Shown one piece after another: positions 9,265 through 21,223 of a stretch of 64,000 bases of DNA. The notes beneath the pieces are model-generated. The model was not told the origin of the DNA, did no database searches, and saw only the letters and a program-made list of their open reading frames with translations. Source of the DNA: Takashimella koratensis (Eukaryota > Basidiomycota > Tremellomycetes > Trichosporonales > Tetragoniomycetaceae); contig BCKT01000007.1 in the NCBI GenBank assembly GCA_003116875.1, positions 422,365 to 486,364 on the forward strand, given 5' to 3'. Made by a program: the position numbers and the translations under genes. Position 1 is the stretch's first letter. Every line of letters starts with the position of its first letter.

Positions 9265-12093
9265 TTACCTCAGACTCTCCTCGGCATAAACAGGCGGTGG
9301 GTCCATTCCCTCTCCCTCGGCTCCTCCCACACCTGCACCTTCCTCTGGGTTCAAAGGCGGGACCGGCAACCTCCTTATCTGATGACCCGAGTTGGTGGAT
9401 GGTGATCCATTCCCTAGACTCGGCGAAGGTGAGGCGGTTCCGGCTCTTGGAATCGGAGAAGCTAAAGCTGCGTAGTCGCCTGATTCCGTAGACCCTCGAG
9501 GTTTCACACCTCGCCTAAACGCAGCGGCGGACATTTTCCCCACAGTCGCTCCACCACCAGCCCCGCCAACTCCGACTCCGCCCGGTCCAGAGTTGGGACC
9601 GAAAGTGGCGACTGAAGCAGGGGAAGAGACGGTATCCCGGTCTCCTGGGAGTGGAAAAGTCGATGCCGCCACGCTAGCTGAAGCAGGCGAGAGGGGACTG
9701 AGTGCCGCCCTAGGCGTTGCCTCGGTGGTCGCGGCACTTGGCGCAGGAATGGTTGGGACAGGTGTGGATCCCTCACGAGGTGTGTAGTACCCGTTCGAAG
9801 CAGGTTCCGTCTCCCCACTCACTCGAGGCGGGATCTCAAGTTCGTGTGATTCCGGCGCATCTTCAATCGCATCGTACGCGTCGTAAGCCTGCGAACTGTC
9901 AAAACCCGCGGCGGGGGCCGGGGCGGGGGCTGCCGATGCCCCTCGGAGGACAGAGGAGGAGGAGAGTGCCGAAGTCAAGGGTGGAGGAAGGCCTGGTGTG
10001 TAGACTCCCGGGACCCCGAGGGTATGCGACGGAGGCGGGCCCGCAGGTGGAGCGAACGACGGAACAGGCGCGTCGGATAATGACCGAGGTTCTGGCGTCT
10101 TCTCACGTTTCACGTTCAACGGCTCCCAGGGGCTCGAGGGGCCCGCCTCGCCTTGAACTCCTTCCGCTCCCTCGGTGGGCGGGATCAGGCCCGGGTGAGC
10201 AGGCGCGACCGACGCACTCCCTGCGAGTCCCGGGTCGTGGATCACCGAAGCGTGGATATCCCCAGCAGGCGCAGGGACGTCACCGTGGGCTTGTTCCGCT
10301 CTCCACGCGGCTTCCTCCTTTGCATGCTCGGCGTCAATCTCAGCCTGCTGCTCGTACTCGTACGACGGGCCAGCCCGGTCCGCCTCATCGTCACCCACTG
10401 CCGCAGCCTCCCTCCCATGCCCGTTGACATATGCAGCCGTGGCCGATGCCGCCCCGGGACCTTGGTAATCCGCACCGGCGAGGGCCTCCTCGGTCGGGCC
10501 CTGCCACACCACCGTCCCCGGCGGGTGCGCATGGGTCCCGCCAAACTCGGTGTGCGTGGCATTCATCAACTGCGTAGCCGACCGCGGCGCGCTCCCAAAC
10601 GTAGGCGAAGACGGGTCGGTGTAAGGGTTGTGGTCAAGACCGTACGCCTCGTGGCTCGTACCCGGGGGAGAGGCGAGGTTGCCCGGGTAGTGGGCAAACT
10701 CTTCAGCGTCGGAGATGGACCGCCCGTGGCGAGGGAGAGAAGGAGGTCGGAGGGAGTCGGCAGTCTCGAGGTGCGGGAGACCAGGGGGTTTGGGTGCGGC
10801 TGATCCCGCGTGGAACTGGACCGTCGCGAGCTGGGCATGTCAGCGGAAGGGGTAGCAGATGGCACCGAGTCTCAAGTGGTAGCATAAACCTGCCAACTTA
10901 CACATTTCGTCGCCTCGTTGACAGTGTGCTCAGTCCGGTCGTAGGCGGTGTAAGTCGCCCGCGGGTAGCCCACTGGCGTCTCTTCGAGTGGGACTTCCTC
11001 CAGCAAGAGTTTACCGAGTTCACCAATGATGCACATCTTCTCGCCGAGCTCTTCGAGGCCTCCGAATTTGAGCGAGAGTGCTTCCTTGACCACTCTGTTG
11101 AAGTCAGCGGGGTCACGAAGTCTACAGACCACTACGTCTTCCACGGAACTCTCCCGAGACCCCCTCCGATGCCTTGTCCCTCGTTCTTCCCCCCCCAGCC
11201 TTCATCCCCAACTCACTGTCGCTTATAATCGCCCAGCTTTGCCTCCTCCGTGATAATATCATTATCCAAACTCCTCATTTCCGACCTCAACCTCTCCAAC
11301 AACTCTGTTTGACCGGGTAACTGTTTATTCTCAGGTCCCATCTTTGCGAGTTTCTTCTCTGCTGATTCTGCGCGTGAACCTGTATTCTTCCTTCGACGAC
11401 GAATATCGTCGAGGGCTTCTTCACGTTCTCGGATCCGCTTGAAGCTGACGCGGAGGCCAGCTTGGTGGCTTACAAAGACGTGAAGCGCGGTCGCGAGGGA
11501 AGAGAGGAGAGTGGAGGAGTGGCCGAGGATGTCTTGGAGATCGGGCCCTTCTTCTTTCCCCCAGGGGGCGAGCTTGCTAGCGGCGGTTTGGGTTTCTACA
11601 GGAGTCAGCAAAAGGAAAGTATACAACTTGTGGTAGGGAACACAAGGACTATCGGTGGGACAGGAGCTAGGGCTCACCTTGAGCAAGACGTTCGGCCATG
11701 GTGAGTACGCCCTTCTCTGATGCGATGATACTGGTTTTGATCAGCTTCTCTTCTCATGTACACAATCAAGCTGCACCCTTTTATCCCAAGCTCTCCTCGT
11801 CGGAGGCCGACTCACTCCTGAAGCGCACGCAGTTCCTGGTTCCCTAGGGACGGCAACAAGCTCGTATGGGCGATACTCTTCCCAATCTTCCTGCCGAGCC
11901 CATCAAACCCGGCCCCACCGCCGGGAGAGACATGCGAGTCCGAGTCGCCGTCCCCGCTGACACCGACGACGCCGGACGACGCCGGGAAGGTGCCGGATGC
12001 CTGGCGGGAGGATGCTTGGGTAGGGGAAGAGGGACCGTCGGCTTTGCGGCCAAAGGGGAGGGAGAACTTGCCAGAGGCGTTACGGAGGGTCAT
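9265..12093 (-). CDS. PIL1: Eisosome core protein of the Pil1/Lsp1 BAR family
   Basis: Pil1 proteins polymerise under the plasma membrane, bind PI(4,5)P2 and shape eisosome furrows. Five exons close in frame: 12093-11816, 11730-11678, 11595-11217, 11094-10902 and 10830-9265, giving about 822 residues. The start ATG at 12093 opens MTLRNASGKFSLPFGRK; an upstream in-frame ATG at 12186 gives a Pro/His/Ser-rich extension unlike the family. The BAR core follows: FDGLGRKIGKSIAHTSLLP, then ASEKGVLTMAERLA, SKLAPWG, VSFKRIREREEALDD, and KFGGLEELGEKMCIIGELGK. Yeast Pil1 is about 340 residues, so the C-terminal half (Pro/Ala/Ser/Gly-rich, one exon of 1566 nt) is a long disordered extension. The gene lies tail-to-tail with SCAMP, another plasma-membrane protein. 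Confidence 0.9.
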
Positions 12094-13508
12094 GCTGGGT
12101 GGGTGGAGTGGGGCGAGGGATGAGGGATGGAGTGAGGAATGAAGGGGAGGGTGAAAGGTGGGTGATGAAGGGTGAGTGACTGGCACCGGTGACTGAGAGA
12201 GTCGACGTGGGATGAGTGACTGATGGGGCAGATGGATGGATGGCGTCGAGATAGGGTGGGAGGGTGTGAGGGTGTGAATGTGAATGTGAATGTGAATGTG
12301 AAAGTGAAAGTGGATCGAGGTGAGACAGTCAATGACGAGGCGGTGTTCCTCTCGGTTCCCACGGTCGTGCAGCCACGTGGAGAGCGTTTACTATGCGCAG
12401 TCCATCCGTGGCACAGGTGCGGTCGTGTGCTCGTGTGGCACTTGGCCCATCTCCTGCTTCTCTCAGCCTGGCCCGACCCACCTCCCGACCTTCCTTTGGC
12501 CATCAACGGCGTCATTGCACACAGACTTGTATCCTTGTCGTGCCTCACTCTTCTGCTCTCCTTTGTTCCCTGTTCCCCATCAGCCCGTGAGCTCGCTTAT
12601 ATGAAACACACCACAACACGAGCAAACCTCGCCACGCCCTATTGTGCCGCCGGTTATCCAGCCATCGTCCCTCCACCCGTCCCCCCTCCCCCTCCCCCTG
12701 CCCCTCCTCGCCATCAATCCATCACTCCTCGCCATCACCGTCTCCGTCCCTGTCCAACCCACCTGGTTATTTCAAATCCCAGTTGCCGCTTTTGTCTGTG
12801 ACATCGGCCATCACCCATCACTCATCACTCAAGTTCCGCCCGCGGCCACCCTGCCCCTAACCCCCCTGGCCCTCAACACGTCACTCCCTCATCGCCCCCG
12901 TTGTCTTCTGTCTTGACCGCGACTACCTCCCACCACCCAGCGCCCAGACATCTCTTCCCTCCCTGCCATTCACCCGTCCACCCTTCATAAGACCCACCCT
13001 CATCCCTAGCCCCATCTCCTATCACCTCTCATCCACCACCTTCCATCTTCCATCTCCCATCCAAATCCATCGCCCTCATCTACGTCCACCTCCATCTTCC
13101 ACCTCCCTCACATCTCATCTCCCACTGCGCCCGGTGTGTACTCACATATACCGGGACCTTCCCCTCCACCTACGCCTCTCACTCTCTCCGCGTCAGCGTT
13201 TCACCTTGCCCTCGGTCCACACAGCAACGGTCCATAACTACCCCAGAACCTAGCGGCAAACTCCCCATCTCCCTCGAGACGAGCATCATTCACCTCACAA
13301 CCGCTTCTTCTCCTTCTCTTCATCTTCTAGGATCCAAGCAACGCCGCTTCGCCTTCCCCGTCGATTCAATCGCAACCTTCTCACACAGACATGGTCAGTA
13401 CTCCATTAGTGCCACGCATACGTATCCCAGCTAACACTTCGCCCTTCCACTTCTCAACCACCTCTTCCCACGACCTCATCGACCACCTCACCACATCAAC
13501 CACCTACC
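12094..13508. other. Divergent intergenic region with a long C/T-rich tract
   Basis: No gene is evident. The PIL1-proximal part has a hexamer repeat at 12274-12309. From about 12640 to 13380 the + strand is strikingly poor in G and made of C/T/A, typical of promoter and leader sequence in front of a rightward gene here. TATA-like steps occur near 12599 (CTTATATGAA) and 13152 (CATATACC). An ATG at 13391 is followed at once by a donor-like GTCAGT and could be an upstream start or a 5' exon of the next gene. Confidence 0.45.
12274..12309 (+). repeat. Hexamer tandem repeat (GTGAAT)4(GTGAAA)2
   Basis: Four GTGAAT units run directly into two GTGAAA units. The array sits about 180 bases upstream of the PIL1 ATG, so it lies in its promoter or 5' UTR. 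Confidence 0.85.
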
Positions 13509-14708
13509 ATGACCCCTCACGGCCACTCCCCGCCTCGTCCCCCTTCTCCATGCCCTATGACCCTCTACTCTGGACCTGGCCCAACTCAATCTTCTCCCCA
13601 CATGTATCACACCTTGAAACAACCTCCCGACATCCACTGGCACGACTACTACCCTTCCTCTCCTTTACCCACTTCCGAAATCCTCCCTGCACCTCCTGTA
13701 CCGGGCCCGCTGCCATGGACGACTAAATGGAAACGTGCCAATCCGAATCCGAAAACGACCGAGGGGATCAAGGCCCTCTACGGTGGTGGAATGTACCCGG
13801 GGATGATGCCGGGAATGGCAGGAATGGGGATGGGGTACCCGGCGATGGGAATGGGAATGGGTGGAATGGGAATGGGGATGGGGTATCCCGGGATGGGAAT
13901 GGGAGGGATGGGGATGATGCCTATGATGAGCACGTACGGGGTGGGTCTAGCTAAGGGTCTGTGCACGGAGAAAGCTAACTTGTGCAGATGCCGAGGTATC
14001 CGGGCGGGTGAGTAGTAGTCACAGCAACAGTGTCGACTGAACTGACGTTGTCGCCCTCTTCAGCATGTACCAGGGCTACGGTGGCGGCTACGGGTGAGTG
14101 ATGTCACCCTATGCAAAGTCTCCTCTCTCAGGTGCTGACATCTCTTAGATACGGGTAGGTGTCGCCCAGCTTCATCCTACACATCCACTGACCCGTTCTC
14201 GTGGTTTGCAGGATGTATGACCCAATGATGGGATATGGTGTGAGTCTGTAGAGTACTACAACGCCCTTGGATTCTCATCTAACACCATTGTCAAACCAGG
14301 GGCCTCCTGCTTCAAATTTTGTAGACGATTTCCCAGACGCTCACCGGTGAGTCATCCTTCTTTCCCCTCTTCTTCTTCATTCTCGTCACTTTACCCCAAA
14401 GGATGCTAACGATTTCCCCGCCTTTCATTTCACCAAATCTCGACCCATACCCGACTCGTTTTGATTATTTTTGGCTATCTTAGCGTCGAACATGCTTACC
14501 GACAATCTATGCCAGACAACTACGGGATCGGAATGGCCACGATGCCCGGAGCCATGGCGCTGAACAATAACCCGGGCGCAGCGATGATGCTCTACGGAAG
14601 GGGGATGTACCCGGTGAGTGAAGGGTTGGGTCACAGCTATAGCAGAGTTGGGGCGAGGGGAAGGTGGCTGATGAGACAGGGGTGGTATGCCTGATCAATG
14701 ATCAGTGA
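13509..14708 (+). CDS. Met/Gly/Tyr-rich protein of unknown function with micro-exons
   Basis: I do not recognise this gene. Eight exons close in frame: 13509-13940, 13988-14007, 14064-14093, 14149-14154, 14212-14239, 14300-14346, 14484-14613 and a final TGA at 14706-14708, giving about 231 residues. All internal exons are tiny (20, 30, 6, 28 and 47 nt) and their introns have proper GT/AG ends. The N-terminal third is Pro/Ser-rich. The middle is a run of GMGM, GGMG and GYPGMG; short exons add MYQGYGGGYG and MYDPMMGYG. The C-terminal part, from GPPASNFVDDFPDAHR to MAMMLYGRG-like residues, is less simple. There is no signal peptide or membrane segment. The start is uncertain: the ATG at 13391 may begin a short first exon. 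The last intron, if retained, swaps the stop for a tail of 26 residues. Coding is supported by frame closure, not by homology. Confidence 0.6.
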
Positions 14709-15327
14709 CGACTGTCGAGTGAAGAATGTCGAGTGAAGAGTTTGTTGATGTCGAGCCGATGTCGAGATGAAGGGAGAGGCGGGAGGGCGGAAAAACGAGA
14801 ATGTCTACGTGGTTGTGTTTCAGAATCTGAGAGAGAACGCGCTATCAAAGTGAATCAGAAGAAATGTTGCTATACCATGTACATGTCGTATAACTGCTTT
14901 TCATCCAAACCACGAATTCTCGAGACCTCTGCGACAACTGACCATCGCTGCTATCTTACCTGTTCAGACAGCCGACTGGCCGATCTGATGGCGCATAGGC
15001 CTGCTGAACTCGTTCACCTGGACAATAGGATTCAGTCACGTTGATGCCGGACGCAGATGCATGCAAAATTGAGACAGGTAGGTGCACACGTGAAGACTGG
15101 AGAGTAGGAGGAAAGGATTGTTGGTAGTACTTTTTGGGAAAACGTTTTTTTTGTATCTTTCTGCGTCACGAACTCGACCCTTGGTGTCTGCCTCTTTTCC
15201 TCTTGCTTCCCAATATCTCCTTCCACTTCCTCTCGTCCTTGCTTCCCATCCCTCTTCTCTTCTCTTCTCTTCGTTCTCCTTTCCCCTTTCTAACTTCTCA
15301 ATACGAGACCACTCCCTGACCGCGACC
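14709..15327. other. Convergent intergenic region
   Basis: This is 3' sequence of the Met/Gly/Tyr-rich gene and of CCT4. The first part (14700-14770) has short direct repeats of GTCGAGTGAAGA and GATGTCGAG. The stretch at 15180-15300 is C/T-rich. I see no gene. Confidence 0.5.
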
Positions 15328-17881
15328 TCATCGAGTAAACTAGACAAAAAAGTCAGCCAATTCATATCTACACCAACCACCCAGATGGATTATCTGTTGA
15401 GACAACCTGAAAGTAGTTCTCAACGTACCTGGATATCGTCGATACGGAGGATGAGCGAGACGGTTTCGGTAGCGAGCTCGAGAGCGCTAGTTGAGACGAG
15501 CAAGGGCTGAACGACGTTTTCCTCGAGAATGTTGGAGATGATCCCCTGTGTCGTGGGTTAGTAAATGGTTCGAGAGCTCGGCAAGACTCGTTTCTTCATT
15601 CCCCATCCCCACCCACACCCCAGGTAGTACCGCATCGTCGACTTTGCCCCCTGCCCACTACCCCTTGCCCCTGCCCACGACTCACCTTCTTGACGTTGAT
15701 GCCCGCGTTCCTCTCCCCGAGGGCATGTTTATTCCTCAACTCGGTAACGATCGCAATCGGGTTCAATCCTGCATTCTCCGCAAGTGTTGTCGGAATCACT
15801 TCGAGTGCCTCTGCGAAAGCCTGGAAACAATACGCTTCTTTCCCCTTGAGTGTCTGCGCGTATTGCGTGAGCAACCTAGAGACGTGAATCTCAGGTGCAC
15901 CACCACCAGCAATCAACGCTCGTTTCTTGACCAGGCATCGAACGACACATAAAGCGTCGTGAATCGATCGTTCGGATTCTTCAAGAACCAAAGCGTTGGC
16001 ACCGGTACAGACAACGCTAACTGTTTTACCCGGATTCTTCACACCAGTGACTTTAACAACCTTGGCACCGGATAAACTGGCTTCCTCGACAAGCTCTGCA
16101 GATCCAAGTTTGTCCTCGGTGAAAGCCTCGATATCAGCCACGGGTTTACAACCGGTAGATTTGGCGATAAAGTCAATCTCGTCACGCTCGATATCCTTGA
16201 TCACCATGATCTTGAGCTTGGCGAGGAAGTGAAGAGACAAGTCGGTGACGGCGTCTCGAAGAATGGATTTTTGAACGAGGAGAACGTTACAGCCAGTTTT
16301 CTTGATTCGTTTGCAAAGGTTGAGGAGGTATTGACGCTCTTCTTTGAGAATCTTGTCCATCTGGCGATAATCGTTGACAACAATCTGGTTGTCCATCTGT
16401 ACCAGAGCCATCAGCGAATGACCTCGTCCGCATCTGCTGACTCCACTTACGTCGGGCTTGGGACTGCTCAGTTGGAACTGGATCAACCCAATCTTGGCCT
16501 TCTCCATCCTCGTCGGTCCACCGGCACTCGCGATCACACCTTGGTTCAACGCCAAACCCTCCACCAGCTCAGTCTCGTCGATGGTTCCGCCGACTTTCTT
16601 GACGATTCGAATGTTGCGCAGGTCGACGTTGGACGAGGTCGAGGTGACGAGGCGGGTCACAGCGGAGACGGCGATCGGCGCGAGCGTCGACGAGTATTGC
16701 GACACGATCTGGCAGTGTTAGTAAAAGTTGGAAAAGAGGGACTTGAGTTGGTTTCGAGTTGCACATCGACTCACCTTTGAGTTGAGACTCGTCGAAGCCG
16801 CACGCAACAGGCTGTCCCGGTCCTTCAAATCAACTGGCGTACTCATCTCCTCCAAAAATTCGACGGCTTTGCTCGCTGCGCCCTGGAAAGCCTGTGCTAT
16901 TGTCGTCGGGTGAATCCCTGCGCGAATAAGGTAAGCTTGATCTCCGGTAGTATGTAAGGTTGAGGACTCACCCTGCGACAAAAGCTTTTCAGCCGCTGAG
17001 AGGAGACTGCCGGCAAGAACGACGACACTGGTGGTTCCGTCTCCTGCCTCAATATCCTGCGCCTGAGACAGTTCGACCAACTGCGATGTGCCATGTTAGC
17101 CAAATGTTCTCGGGGACGTATAGGGTCATATGAGGACGCCGCCGAGATGCAGTGACACCTAAACTGACCATCCGAGCAGCAGGGTGGAGAACAGCCATGT
17201 GTTTCAAGATCGTAGCTCCGTCATTGGTGATGACCACCTCGCCGGTCCCAGTTTGGATCTACGGGCAAGTCAGCATGTCGGCTGTCAACCATGACAACGA
17301 GATGGGAGGGGATGATGAAGGATGCAAAGACGAAGGAAGCTACAAGAGGAGAGGTAACGAGTCGGAGAAGAAGACGTACCATCTTGTCCATTCCCTTCGG
17401 ACCCAAACTCGTACGGACCGCATCAGCGACAGCTGGATATGTCAGCGGCAAGGTCGACAATCTTCTCCTCTGCCCTTGTATCTTTCCCTTCCCCGTCGGT
17501 TTGTTCACAATGCGCCATAGATACCAGAACTCACCTTTGGCTGCGTTCATGTTCGACAACCGAACTTCGGTCGGTTTGCCCTGATGCGAGTTAGCATAGA
17601 AGACCCAGTTCATTCTGGAGACCCATTCATCCATCCGGACTGCCCTCGTATTGCCCCACGACGAAGGGAATGCACGGAGCAGAAAGACCATGTGTGATTT
17701 CTTTCCAACGGCACCATCCCCAACCAACACCCAGGACGACAACATCTACTTGCTGATGAAGAGCCATTGCGTCGCTTCACGAGTCCAAGGTTCAACTCAC
17801 CTTGTCGTTGAAGTGACTGTCCGAGATCCCTGCGCCGGATCCGATCGCCGGCGCAGAAGCAGCAGGTGCAACCGCTGCCAT
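15328..17881 (-). CDS. CCT4: T-complex protein 1 subunit delta (CCT4)
   Basis: CCT4 is one of the eight subunits of the cytosolic chaperonin TRiC, which folds actin and tubulin with ATP. The ATG at 17881 opens an Ala/Pro/Ser-rich start and then [20 protein letters not shown], typical of the delta subunit. ATP-binding motifs are [23 protein letters not shown] and [12 protein letters not shown]. The apical and lower parts include [38 protein letters not shown] and [13 protein letters not shown]. The last exon is only 12 nt (15328-15339): it follows an intron ending TCTAG and codes FTR plus the stop, giving the tail IDDIQFTR. The exon before it ends at 15429. Divergent from PIG-T with about 305 bp between starts. 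Confidence 0.94.
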
Positions 17882-18186
17882 CGTATCTGATTCAGGTTGT
17901 GGGGTAGGTGTCGAAGTGAGCGAGAAAAGAGTGGATGGGTACAAGGAGGCGGTGAGGATAAGTCGTGGTTGTAGAATGAGGATGCACAGAAAATGTTGGA
18001 AGCTGATGGACGCGCGAGGATGAACCACGTCCCGTGCGCCTGACGTGGATTATTATCCCCAGGGAGGGAAGGGGAGGGGATTGATAAGCTATCTCGGAGC
18101 GGGGTCTCCGCATCGCTTCGACACGTTGAACAATCTCCTCTCTCTCTTCGTCGTCGTCTTCGTCGCTACCACACGGGACACCAATC
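17882..18186. promoter_or_regulatory. Divergent promoter, CCT4 / PIG-T
   Basis: The two start codons are about 305 bases apart. No TATA box is evident, which fits two housekeeping genes. C/T-rich tracts precede each ATG on its own coding strand. Confidence 0.45.
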
Positions 18187-20436
18187 ATGCGCCTCTCCCA
18201 CTTCCTTACCGTCCTCTCACTCTCCCTCCCGTCTCTTCCCTCGCTTGCCCTCTCTCATCCCAACCCGACATTTGACGAATCACTCACGATTCGACCGTCA
18301 CCCGATGGTCGATTCTCCGTCTTGTTTGAATTCACGACCCATTTTTCGCTCAGCCCTGGCTCAACAGGTACGTCCTCGTTCCTTCCAACCCCTGTGACTC
18401 TCTCTTTGTCTGTCTTCCTCGCACTGTCTCTCCCTCTCTCGCTCTTGCTCGCTCTCCGTGCTTAATATGCGCTGACATATACCCAGGGTCACACCACTCC
18501 CTCACCCCTCCGAGCCTGTTACTCCCACTTGCCAACAACGGCGTCTCAGAACTCACGATCAGCTTTGTTTCGGGGAAATGGGATGCGCGGACGAGTGCAC
18601 CGGGGCCGATGGGGTACGAGACGGGTGGAGGTGGTGGGGAAGTGCGTGCTTGGCTTGATAATGGGTGAGTAAAGAGGCGAGGCGAGGCTAGCAAAGTTGG
18701 TCGAGTTGAATCAGCTGCGGTGGGAGATACAAGGCTTGAGGCGGGTCGAGTCGGCCTGCGGGTGAACAACATGCCTCGCCCGAGGTGGAGATAAGGCGCT
18801 AATGTGTGTACTTCCCGATTCTCTGGGCAGAGACGACGCAGACGCACGATGGACACGAGTGACTCATGCCCTCGGAGGGCTGTTCTGTGCCGGGATTGGA
18901 AGTGAGGAAATCGGCGAAGCGGTCCGTACGATGGGTGGGATATACCCTCCCCTGCGCTCGAGCTCTTCCAGTGAGTCCAAGCCAGGCGACCTCGTGACCC
19001 CATTATCATGGCTTTGTGATATCATTCAAATCTTCCACCTCCCCGCCGTTATGCCCGTCGTGTGCTAACCTAACCACTCCAGACCTGACACACTACTTCA
19101 CCCCTCACCCCCACGTCCACCTATGTACCGAGAACCTCTCCCCTTTTCTCACTCTCCTCCCATCCAAGGGAATCTCAGGCCTCTCTTCCCTCCTCTCCCC
19201 TGGTGTCATCTTCGCGTGGGGGTTCAAATCCGAGGGAATTGAAGTGATCATGCCTGATGAAGGAGGTATGGGCCGCTGGAGAGGATGGTGGGAAGGGATC
19301 GTCGACGTCTCGCCGCACCGCAAGACGTCGTTGAGAGAGTTGTTCAGGAAGGGAATACCGCAAGCGTTCCCTGAAGCAAGGTCGTCGGTCGTGAGGCTGG
19401 TGAAAGAAGGTACCGTGAGACAGGCGGCAGGACCGAAACCGAAAACAGTCAAGAGGCAGTGGGTGGATGGGGTGGTTAAGGAAGTCGTGGAGTGGGATAT
19501 CGCAGGTGTCGCAGGGAGTGATATCGAGTTGGTATGGGACGAAGATCCAAATCGTGAGTACAGGTTGCAGCGGTCGAGGATGAGGTGGTGGTGGTTGGGT
19601 GGATAAGGAGACTGATGACAAGCAATACTTAGCACGACATATCGACCCGCCAATGGTCTCGGTAACTCGAACCGTGGCCGACCCGCGCGCATCTGACGGG
19701 ACTTTACTCGTTCGGATCGCAAACCACGCAGACGTCCCTAGAGACGCAGTGTACACAGAAGTGTGGCCGTGGTGGGTCAAGGGATGGATCAGCGAGGTTT
19801 CAATCTCGGACGGCGCGGGACGGCGAGGTGAGTCGCTTGGTTCATCCTATCCCGGTATGCCTCACCAGATAACTTGGACTGACTCTTGCATTGAACCCCC
19901 CTTCATTGGCAATCCACCTAGACGACCTGATAAGAGCAGTCGACTACCACCCTTCCTCACCTCCTTTGGCATCGACGACCACCATCCACTTCACACTCCA
20001 TATTCCGGCAGAGACCACACTCACCCTGCGTATCCCGTTCTCCAAGCTTACCCTCAAGTACAAAGAACACCGGCCTGACGCTGAGCGGGGGCGCGAGATC
20101 CCTTCGTCGGTCCTGACCCTACTCGACCTGATCGGCGAGGCCAGTGAAGACGGGGTCCAAGGGGACACTACATCAGGAGCCGAATCGAACCCGGGGCGAG
20201 GACACTCAATGCTCAGTGTGGGGACGCAAGACCCTCGCAGGTCAGGACGCTGGCACGTCTACGCCAATCGAGTATTGCTAGATGTCCCCACGCCCGACTT
20301 TTCAATGCCGTATAATGTCATCATCATGAGTTCGACGGTCATGGCTGTCTTCTTTGGGTCGATACAGGGGAGGCTGATAAGGCGCTGGGGGTGGATCCAG
20401 AAGGAGGATGAGGGGGGGAAGGAGAAAGAGGAGTGA
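18187..20436 (+). CDS. GPI16: GPI transamidase component PIG-T (Gpi16)
   Basis: PIG-T is the ER-luminal subunit of the transamidase that attaches GPI anchors; it holds the catalytic Gpi8/PIG-K by a disulfide. Residues 1-23 form a clear signal peptide (hydrophobic, ending LPSLALS). The body shows family stretches such as FDESLTIRPSPDGRF, YPPLR, LTHYFTPHPHVHLCTENLSP, SLSSLLSP-like residues and MVSVTRTVADPRASDGTL. The single C-terminal membrane segment is around SSTVMAVFFGSIQG, followed by a charged cytosolic tail of Lys/Glu. Exon 1 ends near 18366 at a GTACGT donor, and about five short introns follow. The last exon ends at 20436. I recognise the family from sequence order rather than one decisive motif. 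Confidence 0.85.
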
Positions 20437-21223
20437 GGCTGTGACGTTCGCGAGGTCTTTCCCGATTACTATAGATGCATTACGATCCATACGGAGAGCC
20501 GACACGCACGAGGATATGCGATTGGGCAAAGAACGAAGCAAGCTTGTGATTGACGTGCCTACATGCCGACGATATTGTTAGCTGCCAAGGTCTCGGAGAG
20601 GTTGAGTTAAAGACCCCTGAGATTTGACGCGCGGCGACGTGGTGTTTTGCGTTTGAGTTTGAGATGTCGCGTAGGCTCCAGCTGTCTCCTAATTGATTGC
20701 AAACAGGTCTGCCTGTAGCGCATGCATGTCGCGTGGATAGAGTCCGCAAGAGGTCACAGCGGCCGCAAAGGCCACAGGCCACAGGCCACCAGTCACAGCC
20801 ACACAAGTCACAGCTAGCCTCGAGTCCCCGAGCAGTCATTCTCACCTCGGCAAGCTCGAGCTATCATTGGCCCACGTTGCGTCTCACCCTGTCTCACTGC
20901 TCTGGTAATTTTTTTTTATTTTTTATTTTCCAATCCTGCAGGCGGTCTCCCAGATCTGTGTGACCCCTTCCCTTGTACGACTGCCCACGCTGCCCCGCTG
21001 CTCCGCTGCCCCGCTCTTAGGCTGAGGCGTTTCACTCTACCTGCCGACACTTTTTTTCCAACAATCTTTTCCAATCTTTTTCCAACAATCTTTTTTCCAC
21101 TTTTCGGAGCAGAGCAGCATACCGTCTCCGTGCTAGCCTAGCTGATAACCACCCCTACCCCTACCCCCAGCCACAAGCCCAACTCTTTCCCCTTCCTCTT
21201 CTCCTTCTTCAATCTCACCACCT
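20437..21223. other. Intergenic region upstream of C1-THF synthase
   Basis: It holds the 3' end of PIG-T and the promoter of the next gene. Small local repeats are visible: GGCCACA units near 20770-20790, GCTGCCCCGCTGCTCC units near 20990-21015, and copies of CCAACAATCTTTT near 21058-21092. A T-rich run lies at 20907-20930. I see no gene. Confidence 0.5.

Noticed and set aside
12093..12186. Earlier PIL1 start at 12186
   Set aside because: The extension is His/Pro/Ser-rich from the C/T-rich leader; the next ATG opens the family-like sequence.
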